This document shows, one piece after another, positions 22,701 through 36,341 of a stretch of DNA of 64,000 nucleotides. Origin of the DNA: Nereocystis luetkeana (taxonomy: Eukaryota; Sar; Phaeophyceae; Laminariales; Laminariaceae); NCBI GenBank assembly GCA_031213475.1, contig JARUPZ010000008.1, positions 9,243,076 through 9,307,075 on the forward strand. The letters run 5' to 3'. Position numbers and translations under genes: made by a program. How positions within the stretch are numbered: the stretch's first letter is position 1; each line of letters starts with the position of its first letter. The notes beneath the pieces were generated by a model, which did no database searches, had not been told where the DNA came from, and worked only from the letters and a program-made list of their open reading frames with translations.

Positions 22701-25527
22701 GGGGACGGCCACATGATTACGGCTGGTTTTTACATGCATCTCGTACGCGGAAGCACGCACTATGCTAAACGATGTACGTAAGCGTTTTTCCCAAAATGTG
22801 ATACCTCTATCGTATGACACCTCTTGTGTGCCTGGCCCATATCGGGTTGTTTTCCGGGAAACAATAACAAAATATTATCCTTGAAGTCAGGGTTTTGAAG
22901 GTGAGGTTTATATAAAGCTCCAGAAAGCGAGAACACCCTCAGAATGATCGAGGGGCTTCCTTCCTCTCTGCCGTCCGTAGCGTGCGTTACAAATGATGGA
23001 GGTCGGGAGTAACGTTGGGAAAGCAGCGAGGATCAATGGGACTGAGGCAGTTAAGGCGAAGGACTCGTCCACAGCTCGGGGTTTGCACGTTTTCGCTCAG
23101 GCATGCTCTGACCGGTTGAGCTCCGTCCTCCCCCATCGAAATGCTGCCGCTGATGCTTTTAACTTGTAGTGTGTTTGGTGTAGGGCTACGTAGAGCTTAT
23201 AAAGTGCCGATTCGAAAAGCGCGAACAAACGTCTTCGAAGCCGAGTACCGTCGAGGTGCCCCTAGTTTATTTCCGAGGTCTCTTGCTGTAGAAGCTCTGT
23301 ACTACCAACAAGTCATTCTGTGGAAGGTGACGGTGCAATGGTTGGAGAATAAGCCCATGGTCTACGTATACTGAACAATACCTGGTGCAAACTTCAAAAA
23401 CAAAGCAAAACACATACCGACGATTTTAGGTCAAGGAGCCCCCCCGTCTTTCAGGCAATTGGTGAGGGCGAAAGTAATACTGTGTATCCCTATCGTACCC
23501 TATCACAGGGCGCGTCTCTAGGCACCACCTTTACTGCCTTAGCGTGGTTCAGAGACGGTTGCAGGGGACGGACACGGGCGCTCTGACCGTCACGTGGATA
23601 TAGCAGATGGGAGCACCTGAATCGCTGTGACCACAGGCGCGCAGCCAGCCGTGTGGCATACACCATATGAGGGCGGGTGCAATAGCGAATGATGGGAGCG
23701 ACGGGACACGCCGATGCGTGGGAAAACAATAGCGAGTAGCCGACATGAGTAGAACGGATGGAGCCCCGAGCTCGTCTGTGAGGCAGGTGGGCTCGGCTGT
23801 AGCTGAAATAGTGGGTGTGTGTCGGAAGGAGGGGCGAGTTTTGCGGTGGTAGGGGCGGGAGGTACTCATTTGTTGCTTGCTCAGTCGTTTCACCGTCAAT
23901 GGCCACGCCTCCCTTTCGAAACGGAGCACCGTTTCGACTCGTACTATCAATAGAGAAACCTCTAACATTAGGGCGCTCGAGGCGTTCTTTCCATGTACTC
24001 CATGGAAACGTTATGCTAACCTCGTTCCCTTCCTGTTTCGCCGCTTGTGGCCGCCATCTATTTCCTTGGATGGCGATCGTTGTTCCCGCTGCTATGCAGT
24101 GCACCAAACTCCTCTATGTCAAATTCGTAAATTTTCCCTCGTCTTATCTCCTCTATTCTAGCACATCCCGTTCCTCTTTTTACATTTCACATTCTCCTCT
24201 TCTATGCGAGCTCTACTCTACTGCTTTGCCCCAAGGGCACACCTATGCATGTACTTCCTCCTCTTGCGGATACTGATATACTTATTTATTCTTTCGGGCA
24301 GGTCTAGGTCCCCTACATCAAATCGCAGCTTCATCGTTTTCGCGAAGTCCATGGGGCCGTGCAAAAACGTTTTCTATACTCTCCCTCTGCTTAATCCCCC
24401 GCACATCTCTAAGAGTTTTTCCGATCTCACCCTGTTTCTTAGCGAGCTAGTCGTTCCCTTCGCTCTATCCTTTCTACAATTTTTGTACCATATCTCCCGA
24501 ACTTCTCTACGGACATGATATCTTCTTGGTTTCCACCTATATTCTTCCATACTTTCTCAACTCGAGGCCATCCCAACATCATATCCCAAGTCGCCCTTTT
24601 GTTCCTTTCTCCCATACAGCTCTATCAACTATGGCTGGCAGCCTCTTTTGTTTTGTGATGTTCACCTTACTTCATATTGCCATTGAAAGGTTATCTAGAT
24701 TTGTCTTGAGTTGGGTACATTCATTTATTTCCAGTTGTGCTCTTATTAACACTTTATTATTCATCGCAAAGGAGCATCTTAGATTCGTTTTAGTGGCTTT
24801 CAATTGTACTGATTCCAACTGTTCTACGAACTTCCCGTTCCCTTCCCGTGCGCCTCCTCAATATTCCAGCTTTGGTGCTATCACTTTACTCAGGATACAT
24901 CTCTTGATCCTAGTGTCAAGGTAAGAGCCTGTATGGATCGCATCTACCTTGCCTACGTGCGCTCTACCCTTTTCTATTCATTTTGCTCTGTATGCATCCC
25001 AAGAGCAGCTCTTTGAGATCCCCACGCCAAGGAACGTGCACAGGTCTACGATCGGCAACTCATCTTCTCCCCGCCTCCAACTGAAACTTACCGGGCCCAC
25101 CTTACCTTCGTTACAAAAACCTACTGCGCAAGTGTTTACTTTCGCTCGCCCCCACCCTCCATTTCCTGCGTTGGGGGTGGGGGGGGGGGGGGGGGTCATT
25201 GGTAAGCCCCCTTTCGCGACCGCTCACGGCGACTCGGTCGAGCAATTACCGCCCTGTTTCTGTGCAGTCGTTGTACGTTTTGGTTTTTCCTATTTTGATA
25301 TCGTGATTTGCGCCACTAATTAACACCTTGTATGGGATGTTTATTACGCCATGTTACATCAACATAGCCCAACACGTTTCGATTTTTAGATGATGTACAG
25401 AAGAGCCGCTCTCACGAGTGGCCCGCATATTCCAGTGAACATGAGGGCATCACCCCCCCCCTCCTCCTCCCTCTCCCCCAACATAGCATCGCTCGGACAC
25501 AAACGGTCCGATTCGCATTGGGTTGTG

Positions 25528-25640
25528 TTCCGGGAAAAACATAGTAATCAGGACCCATGATATTGTCAAAATACCTTTATATTCTAGTTTTTTTTACCCG
25601 GAGTATTTGGTCCTGATTACTATGCTTCCCCCCCCGAATA
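25528..25640 (-). mobile_element. MITE family A, copy 8, diverged
   Basis: Arms CATAGTAATCAGGACC and GGTCCTGATTACTATG pair exactly although both differ from the family consensus. Ends carry CCGGG and a C8 run in place of the usual CGGGGG. Confidence 0.7.
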
Positions 25641-25994
25641 CGAGCTAGTGAAAGATTCCGGTGGGGTGAGGCAATCGAAGGATTCTGGTGGGGTGAGGCA
25701 ATCTACGCACTGTGCTGTCGTGGCGATCGGCCAACACGGCTGCATACTCCCAAGCAGCCACCACACGTCCTTGCTTCGTTTCAATCCGAGTGTCCATCCC
25801 AGGACGCGCTACGCACAAGTCGCAGCTTCAGCGTGAGACGCCAGTTCGCAGGCTGCCGGACGGTGTGTTGCTCCACGACGCCTGTCAGGGACGAAGCCAC
25901 CTCAGCAGTGGCGGCCTCCGCTAACCAAAGAGGTCATTTTCCCCACACTCGGTGGGCCTTTGTTTCGTAATTTGTCCGCATACCACGCTAACCA

Positions 25995-26015
25995 CCCCCC
26001 CCCCCCCCCCCCCCC
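25995..26015. repeat. C21 homopolymer
   Basis: Further runs nearby: G17 at 25179-25195 and C20 at 26428-26447. Confidence 0.95.
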
Positions 26016-28689
26016 GCCGGAATCAGCGGGCTATAAAAAACTGTCCATGTATCACGCCGGGCTTCTTGCCGTGCTGTTCTGCATGTTGGCGATAACTTGC
26101 GACACTACCGCGTGCTACTGCGCTGCCGGCTGGGACATCACACCACGCTTGCAGGGGCGGAGGGTCGGTCGAACTTCGAGCTGAAACTTTGTATTGGCCT
26201 CGTCGGAGTACATGCTACCAAACCCATACCTGCCTTGAAGGGGGTCACCGAGTTGTTTCTGCTTCGGGTGGGGGTAGCCACGGAAGCATCCTATGGGGTG
26301 ACGAAGCCGGGGGACTTTTAGCCCAAGAAGATGGCGATTGTTGAGCGTAAAGGCAATGCGCAGCAGGCGGCGACATTCAAGGCGGTACAACAACGAGGAG
26401 CATTGCATCAGGGGCTGTAAGGCAGAACCCCCCCCCCCCCCCCCCCCACCCCCCGCCTGCCTGCGAGAATATAAAAACACAACTGTTTGTTATCAAGTTT
26501 GTTCTGATCTTCGAGCGCGTTTCTCTGGACCGAAGCCCAGATCGACTAGGTACTATTCGCAGTTACTCCTTGATCCACGCTACTACTGCTGTAACAGTTG
26601 GTGAGCGGGGAAACGTTATCGATACCGACGGCACAGGGTCGTACGTGTCGATAACGACGGCACAGGGTCGTACGTGATGAAACCTTGAGCGAGCAGCAAG
26701 AGTGGTAGTAGGTCACCCGTTGTTCCCTCAAAAACAATTAATTGACGCTGATGCAACTGATGGTCGATATTATTTACCTGGTGTGGTAGATTGGAAACTA
26801 CTTACCGCTGTAGTCCAAGGGTCAGTGTTTCGAGATCTGTATGCCAAATTCCTGGCTTTTCTGGCCGTGATTCTTTTTGGAGGCAACACGGGATTGCCGA
26901 TCTTACTGCCATCGCTCTCTCTCTCAGTCTGTCTGCGCTGCTGTGTCCGGATTTGTAGGTACTGTTGGTACTTTTGCGTTGTATACGAAATAAATGCGAT
27001 CGTATTGCCGGACAAAGGAGTATCATCATCAATAATAATTGAAGATGTGGGTTTTCTCGCGAGCGGTGAGGCATCGCCTCTAATAGAACTACATACTTAG
27101 ATCACAACCCCTGAGCGTGCTCGGTTCGTGCATCCCTGGCCTCTCAGAGCTCCCACTTCCAAACCGCCTCCTTTCATTACTTGCCGGACCTTTCCAGCAG
27201 CTCTTTGTTTTCTCGGTCCTTTCTTCCTTCTTCCTTCTTTCGTTTCGTGTGCGTGCGTGTTCTCCGAGCACGGCATCGCGGGAGGACCCGGCACCGTCGC
27301 GGGTGTCTGCGGGTGCTGGCGGGTAGAGGGGGGGTTGCAAGGAGCGCGGTCGCCGCTTTCGTGCCTAGGCGTCGCGTGTGCCTCGAGACACGAGGGATGC
27401 ATGAACGTGCTTTGTCTGGCTTCGATTTATGATTGTTGATAGAGTATGTACGAGTTATGAAGGTCGTTACGGAGGGCAAGATAATATTCAAGCGGTGCTT
27501 ATGTTTGCGACCACGCTAAAGTTGAAAGAGGGAAGTGTGCAGTTTGAACACCAAGATTATCGAGCTGGCGAACGACGGCCACGGTGAGCACCGGTCTTCA
27601 CGCGAGGCGGGCGACGGGGCTGATTGTGGCAGAGGGTGATAAAAGCTTTACCCGGACCGAATCGGTAGCGAGGTGGTCGCGAGAGGGGCGGGCGGCGTAC
27701 GAGGCTGAGAGAGAAGCTCTTCTGTGCGATTTTTTCTTTTCTTCTTTTCGACCGGGTGTAAGGTGTTCCAATCAGGCAGAAAAATATTACACGAGAGGGG
27801 ACGGGGATTTTTTTTCCTTTCCGAGTTTTCGGTTTCATTTTCATTGTTTTTTGCTGCTGTGCCCTGTGCTTTCGCTTTCTTCGTACATACAGTAGTACGT
27901 ACAGACATAGAGCATATCGAAAGAAGAAAACAAGTACAGACAGTAGTACCCTACCTGGGGTATGTACGTACGCACGACATCCGCGACGCGAAGCGTATAT
28001 GTGGCATCCAAGCTGATGTCGGAGCTGTTTTTTCCTGAAGCTTGGCGGCGGGACTCTTGGCATTATCAACTCGCCGGTTTGCAATTACGATCAAAACTAA
28101 ACTCAATCGTGGGCCTCTGTTCGCTTCGCATAATAAGTTGATGTACTTTTTTCCTTCCTGAGCGAAGCGCCTTGTAACCCTTATAAACATATCTCCTCGG
28201 CTCTAGTTCCAGGAATTTTGTCCCCCACATACATGGAAGTAAGTGAGAGTGTGAAGGGGCTAAAGAGCGAGCGCGAAGTAACGAAACTGGACTCACGCGC
28301 ATGTTGACCTCTCCTCTTCTTGTTGAAGTACCACGGGACTGCTGTATGTAGGTAGGTATTAATAATTGGGTACCAGATATACTACTACTGTGGCACACGG
28401 CTTATAATTATTGATTGTGTCTTTTGCAGATGTGATGGTGGAAGTTTGAAATACATTTATTTATTTGTTGGAGTTGCGAACGCCATGACTAGCGTCGGGT
28501 ATCGATGTGCCTACATACATTGCAGACATGTTCGCTGCCTGCCGCCGAACGTTGCCCCACGTCATCCTGATTTCTTCGTTTCTGCCAAAATAAAAAAAAA
28601 CATACAAAACTCGCCACCTTTCCTGCAACTTGACAACTAGTCTCTTGAACGTTTTGTCCGGTTTCAGTGTGTACCTGCGGTATACCAGG

Positions 28690-29007
<318 letters not shown>

Positions 29008-30305
29008 GTACCTCAACTACTACCTCAGCTACTACCTTAACTACTGCTACCCCAACTTGTTGCATATATAAACATTCGTTGTGTGTTACTTGTTTAGTCA
29101 TACCTGGTAGTACTGAACTCAAGTCGTTTAATATGTTTCACCTCCGAGCCACACGATAGGCAACACGCGGGATGAAGAACGGCAGACAACATCTATCTGC
29201 CGGCAATGCCGTCACGCGTCGGTTAGAGCATCAGGTAACGATCTAGATCTGCCGGGAGTAATCGTACAGGTACTCGAGCTCTGCATGATATAGAGGTTCC
29301 ACTAATTTAATGCCGGGTAAAAATAGTACACTCTGCACGATCTACTAGGCATGTGCATGGTCCCCGAGTTGGACCTGTACTTCACAGACCCCTCACACAG
29401 CATCTAGGAGCGGCAGGTTAGTTACGATACATCTGACGGTGATCTGTCAGATCTGGGGACTAGGGCTGTGACTGACCCAGCGCCTTCAAGGTTTTCCCCA
29501 AGCACCGAACGCTTACCGAAGGCACTCGACACCAAACCATCACAGACTTGTCTATGCTCGGTGCCGTACCGCCTGGCTTCACGTCAACCCGATTCCTAGA
29601 TACATCAGTCTTGCACGTATGTATTCTTCGTATCATGGCATTGCATGCCGTACTCTGTTCTTGGCATCCCGACCCCAAACTAGAGTGATCTCTTGCCAAC
29701 GCAGTACCACGATTGGTTGAGATCGAACCGACGTCTTCGGTGCAGAGTCACTAGGCAGCAGCAGCAGCTGCCCTTCGAGTACAGGGTACGCTTTAATATT
29801 CCAGTCTCTCTCCACGATTTTCTATATAGTACTACTCACTCGTGGCAGGCTACAGCACGTGCAACCGCCGAAAATTATTCTCATTATTTTCAAAATATCG
29901 ACACACACATACACTCCTTGAATTCTGGGGCTTCAGATTTATTTTTCCTCATGTACCGAGTGTAATTTCTGCTCAAAGCCATATTCTGCTCGAAGCCATA
30001 AAAAACCCGTGGTACGCGCGAGCGAAGTGTCACACACACCTTGCAAATATAAGTTTCGACGAACCCCTCCCTCTCACAGCTGTTTGTTGTACGCCACAGT
30101 AGGATTCAAAGCGAAATCACAATAAAAAATGCCCCGAAACATTAGGAACGTTTGGATTAAGTATCACTATTAATACATAAAATAAGCATCAATTATGTTT
30201 AGGTACATGGTGTTAACAGAGGTATACCCTGGTTTGGTATGGTTTTCCATCAAAACCCACTACCAGGTACAAGCGTAGATTTTTTTGAAAATTGTTCCAC
30301 GAGCA

Positions 30306-30410
30306 TGGGGCCATAGTAAATAGGACGAAGTATTACGAGTAGAAATAGCGTAACATATTGGTTTTTGATTGTACCGTAGGTCCTATTTAATATGGCCCCC
30401 CGTAATAGTA
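30306..30410 (+). mobile_element. MITE family A, copy 9
   Basis: Starts GGGGCCATAGTAAATAGGAC, ends GGCCCCCCGTAATAGTA. The core resembles the plus-oriented consensus (TTGGTTTTTGATTGTACC). Confidence 0.75.
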
Positions 30411-33117
30411 TACCGTAGAACAGTAGTAGGCTACTACAGCAGATAGATGAATGAAAAACTCCGACGTCGCGACCTATTGCCGTGTGAACGTTGAACATAG
30501 ATAGGTAGGCTCTGGAAGGCTATTATTTAGGATGTAGAGTTGCGTTCTTCGTTGGTATCACAAATGTCTGCCGTACGTATAATACGCAGCTGAAAATTCT
30601 TAAATTCCAACAAAATGTCAGCCTGAAATTCTTGATTCAATTTCCCAAAATTCTCAACATATATATGTCACGTACTGCTGTTGTACCTGGAATAAGCTCG
30701 ATACATACAGGTATTTGCTGCGCGTATATATTAGTTGGAGGGGTAGAGAGGGTGCCGGGGGGGGGAGGTGCAGGGCTGGGTTTGATTGAAATAGTGGAGT
30801 TAGGCCTTGGGTCAAGGTTAGGAACCAGTGTCAGCAGTCGAGTGGGGGTATGCTTTTTTGTAACAACGCTACGGTGTTCGTTTGCTTGAACCGCACATGC
30901 TGAGCAACCCTGGGCAGCTCACAACAGACACCCTTTATCCCATGCATAATTAATCGCATAAAATAATAATGGCCGTGCAGATAGATACGTACCTGTGTAT
31001 TACTACTACTGTAAGTAAGTGTTAACATAAGGGAGTGTGGAGAACGGGGGGGGTGATATTGTGGTACACGGATGTAACTTTTACTTGTTTTGCCGGTTCT
31101 TCTTCCGTCTCATGAAATATCACGTTCGTACGAGTAGCGGGTGGGAGCGTGCTACATATGATATCCCGTCCCCGCTCTTTCGGCGTCAACAACAACTGTC
31201 ACTACTGCTGCTGCTGTAATCCACACCTCCTGCGATAGCTCAATCGAGCCACTCATTACATTATTCTAGCCACCCCGCCCTCCAAGTTAAATTATTTGTT
31301 TTTTTTTGTACGCATGAAGTTGCTGAAACCGAGCTACGCAATCTGTGTGTATACTGATACGAAGTATATGACATATGTATGGGTCACGGAACTTTGGGGA
31401 ATGATGATGGTTTTATGAACACGATCTGATTCAGCGGCACTTCCGACAAAGACGGCCTACCGCTTGCTGTGTTTGGCTTGCTTGGTTTTCTGCTGCTGCT
31501 GCTCCTTCGCTATTTGTGTTTCAAGTTATATACCACCGCCAGCAGGGGTAGGGCCCGTCTCTGGCTTAAGACCGAGCTGTTCGGGTGGACGAGGGCATCT
31601 CGCACTATTCGCGGTGCTATACCTACCGCCCCGTCTGTTTTCATGGTGGTCCGTTCAAGAATAAATTGCTTCGGAGGGGTAATACCATTCTACCTGGTTG
31701 GTATTATTGTTCTCTATCTGATCCCAAGCCGTGATTTGTTTCCCTCTGTACCATACCTGATTCCGTTTGATTCGCCCTCGAATTTTACCGAACTGTGTAT
31801 TATTAGGTGGCGGGAAGCCTACGTACGCTTTTTAGAGAATCTCGTGGACGCGGATGCCCCCCCTTTTTATCGTTTTCCGTTTTCCTAAATTATCGTCAAC
31901 CTGAAAAGCAGCAGCATCTAAAGATTCTGTCTACTACTACTCTAAGAAAAAAACACGTTTTCAGCGCTGCAGTGACCAGACACACCAATTTGACTATAAC
32001 TCCAAGCAAGTTATTGTGTCGGAGACGGCAGTGCAGTCCTAAGGTGACACGTACGTGCCGTCACAGCAGAGGAGAGGCGCCCACAAGGAAGGATGCCACT
32101 GAATCGCCGGGTCGACCGACTGGGCGTTGCATGCTTCGTGTATATACGAGTACTGGACCATGAAAGCTACATACTGTGCTACACTAAAAAGAGGCTGTTG
32201 TTGTGCATTGTGAACTGTGAACCGACAGACTGACTGACCTGCAAAAAAACATACCAGGTCCCAGGTATTTATATATATATATGTATATATTATATATATA
32301 TATATATTATACTCACTATATTTTTCAAGTCCCGGGGTGTGATACATCAGTATACTTCGGAGACAGTAGTGACGGCAGTATATACACCGGTGTGTGCAGC
32401 ACGTACGCACATACATGGTACCAGGTACTCGTATATCAGTTAGTTGTTATTCGGTTCAGCAACGCTAAAGAACCCGTCCCCAGCGACGACCAGTACACAC
32501 GTTAATATAGGGCTTACCGGTATAGTGTACCAGGTACATACATGCCAAGGCCGAACGTTTAGAGAACAACAAGCCCGCCACCCCCCGTTCTCCACGGTCG
32601 TCGTCGTCTTGCCTCACATTATTTTCCGACCAACCTTTCCTCTTCTTGAAGAAAAGGACATATACTATCGCATTGTGTTGCACTGCTTGAAGCCCCCCCC
32701 ACCCAGGCACTAACAACAGTAAAGTGCGGAGGGGAGAGAGATCCGCTGTTGTTGTTGTTGTTGTAGACGGGGGCCTTGAAGAACCCCGTCAAACGGGGAA
32801 AAAAAGGCACAGCGAGAAGAAGGAAAAAACGTCATTGTGGGCGTCTAGGAAACGAAAAAAGCACGTACGTGCGGTGCGTGCGTGTCTCGAGCGTCTTGCC
32901 CCTGTTCGCGTCTCTTCTCGCATTTAACGGGTCAAAATCTCGCACGAAACAAGACTGACTCCGAAGCAGGATTGTTCGGGAAATCCGACCCACATTGCTA
33001 TATATATATATATATATATGAGTTACGTAGCCCCGAAACTAAATACGCGATACGAAGCAGGTAAAAGCGTCATACCAACCAACTCCCCTTGATTGAAGTG
33101 GGTGCTCATCATACTGG

Positions 33118-33253
33118 TATTACGGGGGGGCAGAGTAAACAGGACCATATTATATTGCTCGTGAAAAAAATAGGAAAACATACAGATAGGTTTTTGCGTG
33201 TACCTCAGGTACCTATTTACTATGTATGTATGTATGGTCCCCCGAAAATAGTA
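33118..33253 (+). mobile_element. MITE family A, copy 10, with small GTAT expansion
   Basis: Ends TATTACGGGGGGGCAGAGTA and GGTCCCCCGAAAATAGTA. An ATGTATGTATGT expansion lies inside the right arm. Confidence 0.7.
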
Positions 33254-33917
33254 CCACTACAACACGCGCACAGCCAGTCAGTCAGTGTCTAAACCCTGCC
33301 CGTCAAAGAACGGAGGCATGCCGCATTTTTTCGCGGTGGAATGCTCCGGACGCCTCAGAGTAAGGGGCCGGCCCGAGTTACAGACCAGCTAGCAGCTAGC
33401 TGCTGGCAACGATTTTGCCGTGGGTGGGAGAGAAGGAAGGTTGGTGGCGACGAGGAAGGGGGTTGTGAAGGAACCTCTCGTCAATGCGAGTCGTCGTTCC
33501 AGTGACCTCACACTGTACAGGTCGCTACTTCGGAGAGGGTGTCCCGCTTCATGCTCCGGCTAGCTCTGGGATCGCCGGCAAACAAGAAGGGGGCGGGACC
33601 GGGGGAAGGCGACAGATTGCCACCCACCATGGCGCGCGGAAAAAAAAAATCTTGATGCGGCGTAGGATTTTAGAGTAGTAGAAGGTTGGAGGAGCATGCC
33701 CTAGCGAAAAGGAAGAGCGGAGAGCGGAGCAAGCTAGGATGGCGAAGGCAGTAAGGGGAAGGCAAACTGACGGACGTCATACGAATGCAAGTGTATATGC
33801 GGAAGTGAATTTTGAGAGAGGTGAAAATTCCTTCTTGGAGCCCCGAGATAGCGAGCAAAATATTTCAAGGTTAGGTTCTGTAGGGTTTGTGGATTTAGGG
33901 TTAGGGTATGTATGGGT

Positions 33918-34296
33918 GTCTTACAGAACTTACAGAACTTCAGGGTACGGGTTTAAAATCCTTACAGAACTCACAGAAGTTCCGGGTATTGTGGCCCGGG
34001 CGTACAGAACTCACAGAAGTTCCGGTGAGGTATAAAAACGCTGTACCGGTACCCCGGAAATTGTGAAACCGGGCGTACAGAACTTACAGAAGTTTCGGGT
34101 ACGGGTATGAAGGTCGTACAGAACTCACAGAAGTTCCGGGTACGGGTGTAAAACCCTTACAGAACTCAGGGTATTGTGGCCCCGACGTACAGAACTCACA
34201 GACGGTCCACAGGTAGGCACAAAAATGGTGTAGCGGTGCCCCGGGTATTGTGGCTCGGTCGCACAGAACTTACAGAAGTTAGTTCCCGGTACGGGT
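33918..34296 (+). repeat. Minisatellite family G, first half
   Basis: Degenerate units built from TACAGAACTCACAGAAGTTC, CGGGTACGGGTATAAAA and GTACCCCGGGTATTGTGG in varying order. Confidence 0.8.
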
Positions 34297-34469
34297 TGTT
34301 GCACGTGATGTGTGTGTTGGTGTGCTCGGTTTTTGAGCGATTGTGAGCGAGGTGGGTGGTACAATGTAATTCCGTCATCATTTCGTTTTTGGTGTGTGTC
34401 ACTGATGAGACATGACGTCAGAATGCATAACATCTCTCCACGAAAAAAATGTCGCGAGACCTGTCAAGA

Positions 34470-34729
34470 GGCGTTCTACGATGATAGAGGTTCACCCTAA
34501 TTTTTCTGAGGCTCCTCACTTTAGGAGGTCCAAACCTCACCCGAAAACTGACTTCAGCAAAAAAAAATTGCATCCCGATGAATAATCCCATGGCCCAAGT
34601 ATACCAATTTTTTTTTTTTTTTAGAAATAAGATTGGCATTCTGACGAGTATATTATGGGCTAAGGAACCCCGTCATTCAGAAAAAAAGAACGGAAGTGTG
34701 CTACCTCTATCATCGTGGAACGCGTCTCA
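34470..34729 (-). mobile_element. MITE family B, copy 5, splits a minisatellite
   Basis: Reverse orientation: starts GAGGCGTTCTACGATGATAG, contains AAAACTGACTTCAGCAAAAA, ends near CATCGTGGAACGCGTCTC. It lies between the two halves of the PYR-CAGAACT minisatellite. Confidence 0.8.
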
Positions 34730-34860
34730 AGCAAGGCAAAACATGCGCTATAAAGGGTGAGGGCCGGAGTGTTCCACACTAAAACCTAGTAGTTTGGTGT
34801 CAGTCACGGCATGTCAAGGCAAAGCTGCTGTCTGGCAAGGGTTGAGAGTCCTATCCCAAT

Positions 34861-35215
34861 CTGTACCGGCACCCCGGGTATTGTGCCGAAGGTCTTACAA
34901 AGCCTACAGAAGTTCCGGGCACGGGTATGGACGTCTTACAGAACTTACTTACAGAAGTTACGGGTACGGGTATAAAACCCTTACAGAACTCACAGAAGTT
35001 CCGGACAGGTACAAAAACGTTGTACCGATACCCCGGGCATTGTGAAACGGGGCGCGTACAGAACTTAAAGAAGTTCGGGGTTCGGGTATTATTAAGGTCG
35101 TACAGGGTTTGCAGGTGTTCCGGGTACGGGTATAAATGTCTTCACAGTACATACATACAGAAGTTCTCTGTAGGGTATTTTCCGGGTGAATACCCCGGGT
35201 ATGGTTCTGTAGGGT
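34861..35215 (+). repeat. Minisatellite family G, second half
   Basis: Same units as 33918-34296, resuming after an insertion that contains MITE B copy 5. Confidence 0.8.
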
Positions 35216-35984
35216 TACCTAGTACAGCACCTGACCTTGAAAATATTGGTATGGGTTTGTGTTGTCGACCGTCGACGAACGGCATGATGAGGCGGACAGT
35301 ACGGATATCCTTGCGGTGTAACTGCGCGCCAATTTGTATAAAATCTCATTTACTCGGTGGCGGAGGTCGTACTGTCTTTTTTCAGCTTCAATGCCCTCCT
35401 CCTGCCCCTCTGAAACCCCAAGTGGGCTAAGCCTTAAATCAGTAGGTGTATATACGGGAGGAACTTGTAGTCAAAACAGCGGATTGAATGCACGTATATA
35501 TATGGCGCATAGTACTCTAAACATATATATGCTTATTTTTTCGGTGACCTCTCTTTTTGGTTTTCGTTTCCTGTCTGGCGATATATTGCGTCGGAAAGGA
35601 GTGATCGGCGTCGAATCTTGCGCTGCCTGCATGTACATGGATGGCCGGATGGCAAATATTTGCTATTAATAGTTTTGAATATGATTTGATCGCACAGCCG
35701 AACGATACTTGCTTCCCATATATATATACCCATTCCAGGACAGGCATAGAGTGAGCAGTCGTAGTCCTGATCTGCCTGGCTTAGCCCAAGTCGCCGGGCG
35801 GGAGCCTTACTGCCGCTGCATGATCTACTCTGCTGCTGTACAGCACGCACCCACGTGTTTTGCTAGGAGGGTCGGATACGCATGTACTTTAAAAGTAGTA
35901 CGTCACATACAGAAGCTCCAGCGAACAACATGTATGTATGTAAGAGAGAAAGGGATTTATTTCGTGCCCGCAGTTTTCTGATTA

Positions 35985-35987
<3 letters not shown>

Positions 35988-36018
<31 letters not shown>

Positions 36019-36341
36019 CATCCCATTCATTATCTTCGCACATCTTCTTCTCTCTCTCCTTCCAACTCGTAACTCAGATCCGGGGTCACATAGCAGGCTC
36101 TTCTCCCCCCTTCCCGCTACGGTGCGTGCCTTCATTTTTTATCGCGAGAAGATTTCAGCCTTTTCTTCCCTCGTCGACTCGCATCGAATTGTGCCTACCC
36201 ACGCTGCAAGGCGCTCTCAACAATTGAATCCCTTTTTTTTATTTTGCAAATAAAGTCAAAGTCCGACCCTCCTGGGGCTCGAACCCAGGACTCAAACAAG
36301 TAGAATTCGAGGTTAACCACTTGAACCACCGGGGCGACCGG
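35988..36341 (-). mobile_element. tRNA-derived SINE, copy 2
   Basis: Same element as 2558-2910: tRNA-like head at the high-coordinate end, shared body (for example CGTAACTCAGATCCGGGGTC and CGCTGCAAGGCGCTCTCAAC), and a poly-A tail of 31 (T run 35988-36018). The longer tail and strong similarity suggest fairly recent movement of the family. Confidence 0.8.

Larger units (their letters stand above)
22951..28689. other. Non-coding stretch with pyrimidine-rich plus strand at 24100-25150
   Basis: From about 24100 to 25150 the plus strand is strongly T/C-rich, with several open but hydrophobic, low-information frames. Two 21-bp direct repeats GATTCCGGTGGGGTGAGGCA lie near 25655-25700, and a GATAACGACGGCACAGGGTC repeat near 26615-26680. 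No gene supported. Confidence 0.4.

Noticed and set aside
24200-25150. Possible decayed LINE reverse transcriptase (a YVRSTL-like word near 24955)
   Set aside because: Only one short word fits; no catalytic motif was found in any frame, and the region is simply pyrimidine-rich.
31464-31888. Frame of 139 codons with two hydrophobic stretches
   Set aside because: It begins at GTG or TTG, has no ATG near its start, no recognisable domain and no conserved partner.
33885-33912. Internal telomere repeat (TTTAGGGTTAGGG)
   Set aside because: Only two units beside a minisatellite that itself contains TAGGGT words; too short.
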